Assembly: GCA_942159475.1 (NCBI GenBank)
Contig: OW804094.1
Location: forward strand, 23,482,366 to 23,546,365
Reading direction: 5' to 3'
From: Sthenelais limicola
Taxonomy: Eukaryota; Annelida; Polychaeta; Phyllodocida; Sigalionidae
DNA: 64,000 nucleotides
Both the position numbers and the translations under genes were made by a program. The notes beneath the pieces were generated by a model, which made no database searches, had not been told where the DNA came from, and saw only the letters and a program-made list of their open reading frames with translations. Of the stretch, positions 22,393-33,789 are shown in pieces (the stretch's first letter is position 1; each line of letters opens with the position of its first letter).

Positions 22393-22672
22393 ACTACTTG
22401 AGTCAGATTTTACTACTTGAGTCAGATTTTACTACTTGGGTCAGATTTTCATGAAATGTACAATTAGCTGCTCTACTTATTTAGGAAATTCTGCTAAATT
22501 AGTCTGAAAAATGATGAATATCGGGTTTATCTGAGTATATCTAGTATCGCATTGACTTAAAGTATCAGTTCTGTTATGTTAAACTGCATTCTAAAGCTGA
22601 TTTTGGTCTTAAATGCATGTTATTTGAGAGGATTAGTGAAGGCGAATTGTACATTTTCTGAAGATCTGACCC
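22393..22672 (+). mobile_element. MITE-A with triplicated left junction
   Basis: The element is 22438-22672 with duplication ACTT on both sides. Upstream, the 19-mer ACTACTTGAGTCAGATTTT (flank plus element tip) occurs at 22393 and 22412, and its third copy merges into the element itself at 22431. Confidence 0.8.
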
Positions 22673-22796
22673 ACTTATACTATTAGGCATAATGAAATGA
22701 ACAAAATGAACTATGATACATGGGCACATGAAAAAGTTAAATCTTACACACACATTATGGGGAACATATATGACCCATTCTCCCGAAAGTATTTAT

Positions 22797-22890
22797 GGGT
22801 GGGTGCATGAAAATAGCGAAAATAAATACTGCATAAACATTAATATGTTTACAGTATACATCACTTTCTGGAATTCCAGATTTCCCAAGC
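22797..22890 (+). repeat. Duplicate of MITE-O right half plus flank
   Basis: Nearly identical to 19927-20020, including unique flank CTTTCTGGAATTCCAGAT, so a segmental duplication rather than independent transposition. Confidence 0.7.
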
Positions 22891-23891
22891 CTGTCACAAA
22901 ATGGTCAAAATCACATTTTGCTTGATCGATCTGAGAGTTGGTAGATTTGAATGTACTATATAGGTGGTAATATATCTCAGTTTGCCATTGAAAGACCAAT
23001 AGTTTTTGTACAGGGGCTTATCAAAGATTGGTGTAGCAAATTTGTTGAAAAAACATCGCACACCCCTATATATCTTAGTAATGATCATTTCTCATATCTA
23101 ATTTGTATATCATCTATTATTTCTATCACTATACTCTTACTAAATGTTTTCTCAATGTAATAGCCCAAAAAAGTTTTTTCTTTCCTGTATAAAAACCTTT
23201 CCAATCGGGCACAACAAAAAAGTCAGAAACTGGATTCCCATATCAATCAGATGAAACATCCTATCATTGACTGTATTTTTATTCATTATTCTCAAATCGT
23301 TCTAATAAAGCTAACATAGCTAATCAATTTCTATGTATTTAAGATCAAGATTGACCAAGATATTTACCAATAAATGGAAAAAATGGGGGGTTGCACTACT
23401 TTCGTGAGAATGGGTCATATATACTAATGGATGTGTATGTTTGGATAACAACAAAATGATTTCATGAACCTTGCAAAGCAAATAGTCCCTATATGTACCA
23501 TAATTATCATACCATAGTAAGAGCGCAGTACAATTCAGCCAAGGAACTTGGTGCCGGTTTGTACCTTAATAAGCAATGTGAATCTATAATGACGATTACG
23601 GTATCTCGGGTGTCTTCAAGGTAGTTGACAATTAGGTTTGCGACTTGGGGAAGCACACAAAAATTATGTTTGATGGTCTTTCATGTGACCTGAATAAAAT
23701 GAAGAATGATCCCCCAAAAAACATATCTCCTTTCATTCTCAAATAGTTTAGGCCGAATTCTAGTAATATGATTTCCAAGTGTCTTCATTTTATTTGACAG
23801 TTCCATTAATTTCTTTTAATAGTTCTTGAAGCTTAATCATCTGTGCGTATCTTTTTGGCTCGATCCATTTTCACCCTGCCAAGGCTGATAT
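22891..23891. other. Intergenic, nothing recognised
   Basis: About 1 kb without credible gene or shared repeat. Confidence 0.4.
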
Positions 23892-25036
23892 GTGATGTGT
23901 TACAGGGAAATGTGTCTCCAGTCGCAAAAATGATATTTTTGAAAGTGATTTATTCACATGATAAAATTGTGGAAATCTTTTCATTTCTTGGGTGCTTAAC
24001 GCTTTTTGTGGCATAAATATATGCACCAAATTTGAAGACAGTGTATTGGATATAAGTGCATTTCGAAGCTCATCATATAGAGTATATTTAGCTACTTTAC
24101 TAGTAAATGGCCACCAAGAAATATTGCAAACTGTTTTTTTTCAAAACTAGATATTATATATATCAAACTTAAAATGTATAAATGCTTGTCCTAATCATTA
24201 GAATCTGCTTGACGAACAGCCCCCTTACCGCTATTCCGCTAGGAATAGCTCCGCTATGTTTCTCAAATCACGTGACCGGGGCACTGACCGAAGGGAGAAA
24301 CGACGTATATACAGAAACTGCCCCTCATCGACCTGTTTTCATGCTTTATTTTTTTCCGGAACTTTCTAACCGATCCCAGATGCTAGATCGAGTCAAGGAG
24401 AGCAAGGTTCAAATGGAAAAATGTTTCATTCAATGAATAATTAAAAAGTTATCGCTAACCGCATATTCGAAGCGAGGGCTGTTTAAAATGGCCGCCATAA
24501 CAAAATAGATGGAAGAGGCCCACTACGACTCTAAGCCAATCATATCATCCGATTCGGTCACGTGACCATGTGCGCAATGACGTCATATATAGCGGCAGGT
24601 CAGGGAAGCCCTCCGATCAGAAAAACAAACCTGACATAGCCTGTTGCAGGTAGAAAATCCGGGATTATCATTTATTCCATTAAAAAGGTAACGAAATATA
24701 GATTCTTCTGCTAAAATCTTAGTGTCTGCTGGTCGTTGGGTTGGTTGAACCCATACGACCTCGAGCAGACAAACGAGAACGAGAACGGGACTCGGGAGCC
24801 ATGCTGTAACTGGCGTGAGCCAAGCAGCTAGAAATAGTTTAGTAATCGGGATTCCCGGGCGGTTTGGGAGGGCCGTTTTCACGACAATGCTTCATTTGTA
24901 TATATAAAAACAATATTAGGCGTTAAGAAATATAACCAAACTATTAGAACAATCCAATTCAAGGCGGTACACTTTTCTGGATTTCATATTTTCAAATATG
25001 ATGATATCTCGAAATCCGTTTTTGCATATGGGTAAA
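23892..25036 (+). mobile_element. MITE-B split by a 770-bp insertion
   Basis: Left part 23892-24213 follows family order to GAATCTGCTTGA. It resumes at about 24986 with TTTTCAAATATGATGATATC. The right tip is lost. Confidence 0.65.
24214..24985. other. CpG-richer insert with E-box and CRE motifs
   Basis: A segment of contrasting composition inside a MITE-B. It contains TCACGTGACC twice (near 24268 and 24559) and TGACGTCA near 24578. On the minus strand an ATG near 24802 opens MAPESRSRSRLSARG before a stop. It could be a promoter-bearing transposed segment or an unidentified element; no inverted termini seen. Confidence 0.35.
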
Positions 25037-25247
25037 ACCTGCTTCATCTCGACTCAGCCATATGCTAGAAACAGGGGCCTGTTTCATAATGAATCCTTAC
25101 TTACTATTTTCCTCTCTTAGCTATACTTCTCCTTGTTAAGCAGCTGGTACGATACATTTAGGGCTGGAATGTTCTATACAAACAATGCCTGTACCGCCCA
25201 ACCCATTTTATCATTTGTCCTGAATAAATATTAGTTTTTTAAAACAA

Positions 25248-25477
25248 TAGGGGGTTTGCATTGCCGCCATTTTGAATCTTGATTCACATGAAATTATGGA
25301 ACTAATGGTACAGTGTAAAATCTATAGAAAACATGTTATGTTCAGCATGTAATATTTATCAGTGCTTTAATGTCAATAGCTATGTGTTGTACATGTTTCC
25401 ATAACACAAGATTCCATCTTTCCCATCATGCATTTGGATTTTAGAAATCATTTAAAACGAACTATAATATTGTTACG
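25248..25477 (+). mobile_element. MITE-C, 3'-truncated
   Basis: Starts TAGGGGGTTTGCATTGCCGC and follows the family to ACTATAATATTGTTA, then stops. Confidence 0.75.
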
Positions 25478-25719
25478 TAATGTTACGTAACGGGTCAGCC
25501 CCCTGACGGGAATATACAGAAGCAGCCGGGCACGACTGGTTATGGTAATGAGGCATCATTAGGAGGAGAGGAATCAAATGGCACTATTAGTTCCCATGAA
25601 TTATTAAAGAAGATAACAACGATAGTGCAACATTCGGGCAAAATAGCACAGTTGAAAAAGACTGACCTAATTACTCTTAAGGGACATTTGATGTCACAGG
25701 ACCTATGTTACCATACTTA

Positions 25720-25921
25720 GACCCTGCCCACACATAGCCGATTTGGCTCCCGATTCCCCCCCGATTTGGGTCTTCCGATGAATCCTAGGATTTCATTTCT
25801 ATTCCTGGTTTATGTTATTTCAAAAACATAAACCAGGATTTGAAATGAGAATATAGGATTCATCAGGAGACCCAAATCGGGAGGCAATCGGGAGGCAAAT
25901 CGGCTATGTGTGGGCAGGGTC
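25720..25921. mobile_element. Foldback MITE-G with TTA duplication
   Basis: 202 bp that fold almost end to end. Arms start GACCCTGCCCACACATAGCC and meet near CATAAACCAGG / CCTGGTTTATG. The 3-bp target TTA flanks both sides (25717-25719, 25922-25924), as in PIF/Harbinger elements. Confidence 0.85.
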
Positions 25922-26091
25922 TTAAGGATAGATGTATAACTTGTTTTCAAGAAATTTTGGAAACAACGGATAATATATTGATATAGTAGTCTTACAAAGA
26001 TTGTGGTAAAGCTTGGTGCAAATGGTCTGCAAGAGAGACAAGCTGGATAATGGTTTAAAAGTGATTTACTTCCATTCAAACATGCATATTT

Positions 26092-26499
26092 GTGATGTGT
26101 TCCAGGAAAACGAGTCATAAGTCGCAAAAATAATATTTTTCAAAGGGTTTATTTCATAAGATCATATTATTGGAAAGTTCTAATCTTTGGGGAGTTCATC
26201 ACTTATAGCTATATCAATCGATGTATCAAATTTCAGGACAATCTATGTAACATATCCTTGCGTTTTAAAGGTCCTCATATGGAGTATATTTGGTTACTTT
26301 ACTGTTTATTGACCCCCAGAATTATTGGAAAATTTCTTTTTCAAAAACGAAAATATCAAACTTTAAATCTAGAAATACTTATTTGATTATTAGACTGTTT
26401 ACTATCATTTGAATCGGCTTGATCTCATCTTTTCAAATATAATGGTATCTCAAAATCTATCTTTTGCGACTTATGACTCATTTTCCTGAAACACATCAC
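26092..26499 (+). mobile_element. MITE-B
   Basis: 408 bp, intact tips, duplication ATTT at 26088-26091 and 26500-26503. Confidence 0.88.
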
Positions 26500-26503
26500 A
26501 TTT

Positions 26504-26831
26504 ATATCATTTCCATGGACCCATTTCCATAATATCCAATAATATAATCATATTCAATCAGACTGTCGTGCCAGCTGGTGTGAGTTGGCATAACTAATCA
26601 TTTCATGTGTCTGTGTTGGGAGGTGCCCATGTGGTGGTATACCAACTTATGGCTAATATATTCATAATGGGATGTGCGATATGGATGCTGGTGATAAACA
26701 AATCAATATTAATTAATTATACATTCTTATATCATGCTATGTAACCTTATGCAATAAGATGTAATGTTATATGATGGTAAAAAGTGTGCATGACAATATA
26801 GTAGTAAGTAAGGTTGACTGGGCACAGTACT
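26504..26831. other. Intergenic, nothing recognised
   Basis: No gene or repeat recognised. Confidence 0.4.
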
Positions 26832-26835
26832 ATAT

Positions 26836-27070
26836 GGGTCAGACTTTCAGAAAATGTACAATTGGCAGCACTACACTTTTAGGGAATTTTCCTAAATTAG
26901 GCTGAACAATGAAGAACACTAGGTATATCTGAGTATATTTGGTATCACATTGATTTAAAGTATTAGCTCTGTTATGTTAAACAGCATTTTGAAGCTCATT
27001 TTTGTCTGAAATGTGGGTTATTTGAGAGGATTGCTGATGGCGAATTGTGCATTTTCTGAAAATGTGACCC
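26836..27070 (+). mobile_element. MITE-A
   Basis: 235 bp with duplication ATAT at both ends. Confidence 0.85.
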
Positions 27071-27479
27071 ATATGAGGTGTTTATACTGTGTAATAATGT
27101 ACTACACATCCCACTGGAAAAAAAACCCCGGATTTATTTTTTAAATCCTTGCCCAATCTTCACTAAATCCACATACTTAGGAAATATGTGTGCATCCACA
27201 TGCTGGCGGCGCATCCTTATAAATCCTTGAATTCGTAAATCCAGTGTATATCTGAACAGGGTTAGCATTGTTTTCTCAACAATCAGTATCATACATTACC
27301 CACTAATTGGATTACTCAGGTGCAGCTTGGTCTCCTTGGTATGGCGTTACAATGCAATACACTACCATTACTGAATACTAGTATATATTGGGCAAATACA
27401 CAACCATGTTATGCTACTTTTCACAAGTCATTTAATGAATTTGCCGCATAACTTCCCCATGAAATATATATTTTTATAT

Positions 27480-27575
27480 CGATTTTTAATTTAATTTTAA
27501 TAATTGCACCCTTCATCATGTCGCAAACACTGAAACCAGCTCAATAAAATTTCTTTAAAAAAAATCAAAAAATCA
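27480..27575 (+). mobile_element. LINE 3' tail fragment
   Basis: TCAATAAAATTTCTTTAAAA followed by an A-rich run is the same 3' end as the LINE at 63183-63710. Confidence 0.5.
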
Positions 27576-28309
27576 GCAGGCCATTGTATACCTCTGAGCC
27601 GATGCAACTATACTGATGTATGGCTTGGTATAACTATAAGCAATGTCATATCCATAATTAGGGTGCAAGGTACAGAGACTTGGCTAAGACAGTATAGCTT
27701 TAATAACTGTGTAAACACAGACTGATTGAAGTGGGATTATGTGGTGGTTTGTATTACTGGAGAAAGTGTTTCCCTTTCTTTAGCATATTTTGCTTCCCTT
27801 GTCCAATATGCAATATTTAATCTACCCCTTCTTCGAACCAGTAGTAGATTCAACCCATTCAATAAAAGTATTAAGCACAATAAAAGATTACATAACTTTT
27901 AACATAAAAAATGGGTGCGGTTGTTATGATCTTATGATCTCATGACAATATGCGACATTTGTAAAGTAGTTACTTGTATGACAAATGTCTAGCTATACTT
28001 TGCATTTATTTCGCTGTTGTTGTGAAACATGGTGAAAGTGTGTTGATCCATGAGATCCTCTCCACTTGATGCTTAATCCACCTCCACTCTCCACCAACAC
28101 CTTTCCCTTGCCTCTGTCCCCCCCCCCAACCAGACCCCAGCTCCCTGAATGGATCTGCGTTCATACACCAATGCGAAGTATGTGTGTATCCTTAGTGGTA
28201 CTGTGTTCTTAACATTATTTTTAGTTATGAATCTTAAAGAAGACTACATACAGGAATCCTAAAAAATATTACTTTCATTCAGAGGGACTCATACATTTTT
28301 GTGACTTCA

Positions 28310-28334
28310 AGAATCCTTTTTCTGTAACACATCA
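28310..28334 (+). mobile_element. MITE-B right-end fragment
   Basis: Only the last bases remain: CTTTTTCTGTAACACATCAC, preceded by decayed GTGACTTC. Confidence 0.35.
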
Positions 28335-28531
28335 CACATATTACATGCATTGCCATCAGTGTTCAGCCAGCCGTGACTAAAGCCAAAAGTTTAGGTACAG
28401 AGGCTGGTGGTGTAAGTCAGTGAAATAATTGGGTCACACTGAATAAACACAAACTGCACATGCTGTGTTTGGGTGTATGATGTTGGTTTGTCTTTGTAGA
28501 GAAATCGTTTCCCCTCTTTCTATACCCATGT

Positions 28532-28672
28532 GTGAGTGAGTGAGGTTGCTTTACGCCCTTATCAACACATTTAATATGGTTATATCAAGGGCGGGAGAGC
28601 TGAGAGGGAGTGAGTGAGTGAGATTGGTTGCTTTACGCCCATATCAACACATTTAATATGGTTATATCATGA
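28532..28672 (+). repeat. Duplicated GAGTGAGTGAG-TTTACGCCC repeat
   Basis: Two adjacent copies, each GTGAGTGAG...TTGCTTTACGCCC, ATCAACACATTTAATATGGT, TATATCA. The first is followed by AGGGCGGG. The GAGTGAGTGAG...TTTACGCC start resembles a SINE-like repeat common in molluscs; this link is from memory. Confidence 0.55.
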
Positions 28673-30049
28673 ATTCGTTCAACAGCCATATTCTTAAATA
28701 GTAAAATGCGGTGACAATATCTATTGGTGGAACAAATGACTTGATGGGAGATTTCCTATTATGTAATGTGTATTATTTTGTAGTACAATGTAGTTGATTC
28801 ATTCGTACCCTTGGTGTTATCCAGTGACATCAACAAGGGGTGTTCTTGTTGCCTGGATATTGCATCCAAGTCATATTAACCTCATTATTTGTTCATTAAA
28901 AAAACAAAAGATGTTAATAAGGAATTTTAATTCCAAGTAATCCATCAATTCTCTACAAGAGATAACAATGTTTATTTGGAAAAGTAGTAAAATCCTTCAT
29001 CCCAGTGAAAAAGTTTACTGGATTGGCACTACATGGTTTTGCTAATAATAGCTCGTCAGGCCATGGGCATTGATCAGGATGTCAGCGGGGGGATGTCATA
29101 AATGGATCAAAGCCAGTTCACCCTATCTCTATTTTTCTAGGAAAATAAAGAATTTCAGAGTTAAATATTATTGTTTTAATAACAGTTTGGAATTCTTTTT
29201 TATTTCCTTATTTTTTCACTCAAAAAACGGGGTATCCCTCAGGAATGTTTTAATGTGGTGCCCTACTACAAAACAAGTATAAATCTCTATATATTAGAAG
29301 ACTCCAGTTCATCTCCAAACCTTTTAATTAATACTTATGCAATAGTTCTTAAAAAGACTAAACGCAAACCCTATTAGGGCTAGTATTAAATGGATGCGTC
29401 ACAAATCTGCTCTCATTCACAACATTTACATACATATGGTATTATTACAACCATTATTCCCAGTTAGGAAAACCTGTGGTTTGATTACATCTTTAGGCCT
29501 TCATTATATTCCATTAATTACTTAGTGCTTTGCAATGGAACACAGAGTCATATACAGTGCAATGCACCTTGACCCTAGAGCAGATACACACAGTTATTCT
29601 TGACATTTGCTTTTATTGAACGGGCTGAGTCTCCTGCTGATTAGAAGAAAGAGTAGAATGAAATTAATATTTGTCCCCTAACCCCTGAGTATGGGACGAG
29701 GGCAGCTAAGCAGGCTAAAGAAACGGGAATTTCCCTAGTAATACAAACCACCACATAAGCTCACCTCGGCCACTCTGTGTTTACAGAGTAATTGGCTAAG
29801 CTACTGCTGTCTTAGGCCAGTCTCTGTATGCAGTTTCATTCATGGTTCACTAAACACCCAGGACAATAAAATGTGCTCCTAGCATAACCTGTAGTAAGAA
29901 GGTATATGTTTGAGGGATTGTTGTATAGTGTAGATTGGTGTATTGGGGCAGTGGGAGGGGGGGGGGGGGAGTGGAGCAGGTAGCTCCTCCTCATGTACCA
30001 AGTTTCAAGGCTGTACATTGAGCATTCCTATGCCTATCTGAGGTTATCG

Positions 30050-30215
30050 TAAGGAGTGTAATTAATTATTTTAATAGTAAATGACCATTACAAAATATTG
30101 CAAACATTTTGTTCATACATACAAAATATAGAAGTATTTATTGGATGTTTTAATGTAATGATATTTCAGAATCCATTTTTTGCGACTTGGGATTCATTTT
30201 CCTGTGACACATCAC
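30050..30215 (+). mobile_element. MITE-B right-half fragment
   Basis: Matches the right half of MITE-B from about TAGTAAATGACCA to TGCGACTTGGGATTCATTTTC and ACACATCAC; left half missing. Confidence 0.5.
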
Positions 30216-30632
30216 ATATATTACATAACTGGGAAGGCAAATTGTACATTTGCAGGCGACTTCACCCATATGATTTGTGAAAAGGGGCATAACATGGTGT
30301 GATTTCCCCGTGATATAAATATGTCCCCTCTCAATAGCCTCATATATGTACCAGTAGTCTGTAGTGGTAGTGTACTGCATTGTAACACCAAGTAAAAGGA
30401 GAGCAAGCTGGACCACAGTAATCCAATTAGTGGGTAATGGGTAATACTGATTGTTGAGAAAACAATGCCCATCCTGTTCAGATTTACACTGGATTTATGG
30501 ATGATTTAAGGATTTATGAGGATGAATTGGCCGTGTCCAGATGCACACATATTTCCTAAGTATGTGGATTGAGTGCAGATTGGATAAGGATTTAAAAAGT
30601 AAAACCAGGATTTTTTTTCCAGTGTCCTGTCA

Positions 30633-31191
30633 CTAAACAGTGAAAATGTTTCTGTAATCATAACCAAACATTTGTATATCTTGCTTCAGATGTTCTAATA
30701 AATCCCTTTTCAGTTCTGTACTGATGTTTTTGTAATATTCTGAACTAATGGTTTTACTTGAAAATGTTGGGTGTCGGTTATTATATCTCACTGGATACAT
30801 ATCTCGGAAGATAGTCTGATGAAGGAATTCTGTATCTTCAGAGAGGGTTTCCAATTTACCTACAAAATCATAGGCTATACTGCAAGGTGCACACGTTTTG
30901 TGATAGGAACGCCAATGAGCGTTATTGTCCCCTTTTGCATACAGCATATAAGTAAGAAATTTCTCAAAATGGATTTCCTTTGAAATATTTGTAACCCTTT
31001 TGGCATAGAATTCAATCATTCTAGTTCTGATTGGCGCCCATACTTTTTCATTCATTGAGCCTTCCAATTTCTCCCGGTATGCTGACACAATACGTGTTAG
31101 TGGATGGCGAACAAAAACAAACTTGAAATATGTGGATAAGATCTTCGTGCGTTTTTCCAGGGAATAAGAGCTGAGTTTGCGTAGACCACTT
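30633..31191 (-). CDS. Carbohydrate sulfotransferase, last exon
   Basis: C-terminal 185 residues of a Golgi carbohydrate sulfotransferase (Sulfotransfer_2 family, CHST8-14/HNK-1ST type), which transfers sulfate from PAPS to glycan chains. The 3'-phosphate-binding motif KFVFVRHPLTRIVSAYREK is clear, followed by HWRSYHKTCAPC and AYDFVGKLETL, both family signatures. The exon starts after the acceptor TTATCCTTTCAG (first base 31191). Two bases from exon 2 (GG) plus the first base here (A) complete a Gly codon, so phases agree. The stop is TAG at 30633-30635. A CACTA-like element begins 5 bp past it, so the 3' UTR has been invaded. The substrate cannot be told from sequence. Confidence 0.9.
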
Positions 31192-31454
31192 CTGAAAGGA
31201 TAAGATTTCCATACCATGAAATATGCTTTAAAAATTCATCAACAGATGTAAAATAAAATCTTTAATCTTCATGTACTTAGATTCCATCTTAAAGTCCCGC
31301 CTATAGGGCCTGCAAGTGTGTCACGATAGCGGCCGAGATTGGCCGAGAAAGGGGCGGAGTGGTTCCTGTCAAAATGCCGGCCTATATGGGTCACTATGGG
31401 AGATAAAGAACATCATCTAATACATCATTCATGGTGGTCACACTCTTAACCGTT

Positions 31455-31491
31455 TTTGATCTCAGACCTCTTTAAGAGGTCTGAGATCAAA
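31455..31491. repeat. Perfect 37-bp palindrome
   Basis: Eighteen-base arms (TTTGATCTCAGACCTCTT and its exact complement) around a single central T, within the sulfotransferase intron. No target duplication found. Confidence 0.85.
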
Positions 31492-31619
31492 TGAGTCACT
31501 ACTAAATACGCCAATCATTCTTCATCTGATAACATTTGTAGCTGTATGTAAGGTGTTAGAGCTTAGATATGACATCAGGGGAGCATGCCATATCTAACTC
31601 ACTGATCAGTGATACATTT

Positions 31620-32010
31620 CGCACTGTTATGCCAACACCTCAGCCTCTTCACCCCCCTCACCCCCCCCCCTCCCTCACCCCACCTTCCTGCCTCACCCTC
31701 AACACAGAAGGGGGAATTAATGTATCGCCAGTGCGGCCGTAGCCACGCCTCCACAGTCACGTGACACACTTTCGGGCACCGGCCCACAAACAAGCCCTAG
31801 TGCGAGGGAGACCAGAGACAGTACAAGAGGGAGACGGGTCACTCCCTATTCGCGCTTATGTAATTGACTTGAGCCACTGTGAGCGGCCGCGAGAGTAGCG
31901 CCGCATAGTGGCGGGAAGTAAACATACCAGCTGTAGTAACAGCATTGCAGTATCCTGAGGTAGAAACAGGAGCTTTCCCGCGCCGATTACCCCGCTAATT
32001 GTATTGTAAT
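31620..32010. promoter_or_regulatory. GC-rich, promoter-like segment
   Basis: CpG-rich DNA with AGTCACGTGACA (E-box, near 31755) and GCGGCCGCG (near 31883) in an otherwise AT-rich intron. It could be an internal or antisense promoter or an inserted element. No ORF with recognisable domains. Confidence 0.3.
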
Positions 32011-33448
32011 TGCAACCCAAAACATTGATATATGTAATGTTTGATCTAAAGTTGACCATATCACCATGAAGCTTTGCCTTCGGTAATGGAGGCTGTGTCT
32101 ATGGGAAAATCAGGTGTTTTTGTACATTTTGCTAAAACTACAAAACGGATCATGCAATGACCCCCAAATTTCCTACACATATAATATGGATCATGTACTA
32201 TAGTTCTAATTTTTAAAAAGTAATCGTTAAAAGGCATTTTAAAAAGTTGTGGTCATCTAAAGTTGCGTAATTATATTTCAATAAATATAAAATATAAAAG
32301 TTATTAGCCCATGATGTTTATGAATCCTTTCATTCCCTCAAATAAGATTCATCCTATTGATATATTATGGGAATGTTTTATGTCGCGTTACGACATGTAG
32401 AATAACTCCAGTGTTCCCAAAATGACATCGGCAATGTCATATTTGATTTGATGTGAAAGGAATATTCTAATTACCTATACATAAACGCTGGTGAAACATA
32501 TATTTCAAAAGATGAGAACAGGCCGATATCAATGATGGTAAACAATACATCCAATAAGTACTTATATATTAGGCCTACTTCTATCTTAGGATAACATCAG
32601 ATATACATAAACTGAGAACATGGAATTATTAATTTCTTTGTCTGTTGTAGTATTGTTTTCAGATACTTTGCACAATATTTAAATCATATTTTGAAAGTTA
32701 ATAAATTGACATCGGACACAAGTAATTCGGTCTGAGAATCGTTTCCATTGGAAACGCCAGGTATATAAATTAAGTTGACACTAATTGTAAAGTTAAATAG
32801 ATAAACCAAACTTAACTTGTTGGATTATTGATAACTAACACGTTGTTAATGAATTCTAGGCATTTACATATATTATCTGATCTTTATATTAGGGAGAAAA
32901 CTGCTGTCATTTCCGACGTAATGTTATGATATAGGGGTCACCAACGCATTGGTCCCCAAGTGGGGTGCCATCAGTAGGGGTTTCCCAACCTAGTTAGAAT
33001 GAGGTCACAAGACTAGCAGCCCCTATGTCCCACCCAGTTCGCCGATTTGCCTCAGTTAGCCGATTTGCCTGACATTCAACACAAACTGCAATCATATCAG
33101 ATAATTTTATTTTTTTTTAAATAAATTTTATTGCGTAAACATTTTCAGGCGAACCCAATAATCTCATGATACACAGCTGGGGGATACCTGGGGGATATTT
33201 GGTATATGGTACATAATTTCATAAGTGAAAACACAATGAAAAAGATTGTGTTCAATTATTTATTGTGATTTTTTTCATTTCAGCATGTTTTCAGCTTTGA
33301 CCTATTTACTCTGCCTGCACCACAATTTGCAACTGTCATCAGATTGTACATATTCCAAAGATTAATTTGATGTATGGCATGTTTTGTTATTCTTTAGGTA
33401 TTGGTTCCTAACATTTTAGTTTCTCTGCTGCACTACTAATATACATTC

Positions 33449-33683
33449 GGGTCAGATTTTCAGACAATGCACAATTCAACTTCGCCAATCCTCTCAAATA
33501 ACTCAAATTTTAGACGAAAATAAAATTCAAAATACAGTTCAACCTAGCCAAACAGATTGCTAGAATCAATGCAATGCCGAATATCCTCGAATTTTACAAG
33601 TATTAACCAAATTGCAGCCTAATTTAGCAGAATTTAGTAAATGTGTACAGCTGCCAATTGTACATTTTCTGAATATCTGACCC
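33449..33683 (-). mobile_element. MITE-A in the sulfotransferase intron
   Basis: Full-length copy with tips GGGTCAGATTTTCAG / ATATCTGACCC; no clean flanking duplication. Confidence 0.8.
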
Positions 33684-33789
33684 CTTAGCAAGTCTTCTTT
33701 GCTATTCTCTAATGCTTCTATTTTTAAATGCCAGACTTAGGGTATTTATAAGCTTTAACAAAATCAAAAAGTATGAATGGTTGTCTCAC

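Larger units (their letters stand above)
27112..30624. mobile_element. 3.5-kb CACTA-like element with long inverted repeats
   Basis: The ends read CACTGGAAAAAAAA and TTTTTTTTCCAGTG, flanked by a 3-bp duplication TCC (27109-27111 and 30625-30627). CACT(A/G) tips with 3-bp duplications are the signature of CACTA/EnSpm elements. The inverted repeats extend about 300 bp, sharing CCACATACTTAGGAAATATG and GTTTTCTCAACAATCAGTAT. Further inside, 27664-27800 is inverted at about 29640-29835, so most of the element is an imperfect palindrome. No transposase is visible, so it is non-autonomous. It sits 5 bp downstream of the sulfotransferase stop codon. Confidence 0.75.
31192..33789 (-). other. Sulfotransferase intron 2
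   Basis: A 2.6-kb intron on the minus strand between donor AAAGG|GTGAGA and acceptor CCTTTCAG|A. It holds a MITE-A, a perfect 37-bp palindrome and a GC-rich segment; the rest (32011-33448) shows nothing recognisable. Confidence 0.75.

Noticed and set aside
24583..24882. 99-residue minus-strand ORF as the N-terminus of a gene
   Set aside because: Hydrophobic stretches arise from a GC-rich segment; no fitting splice sites or family match.
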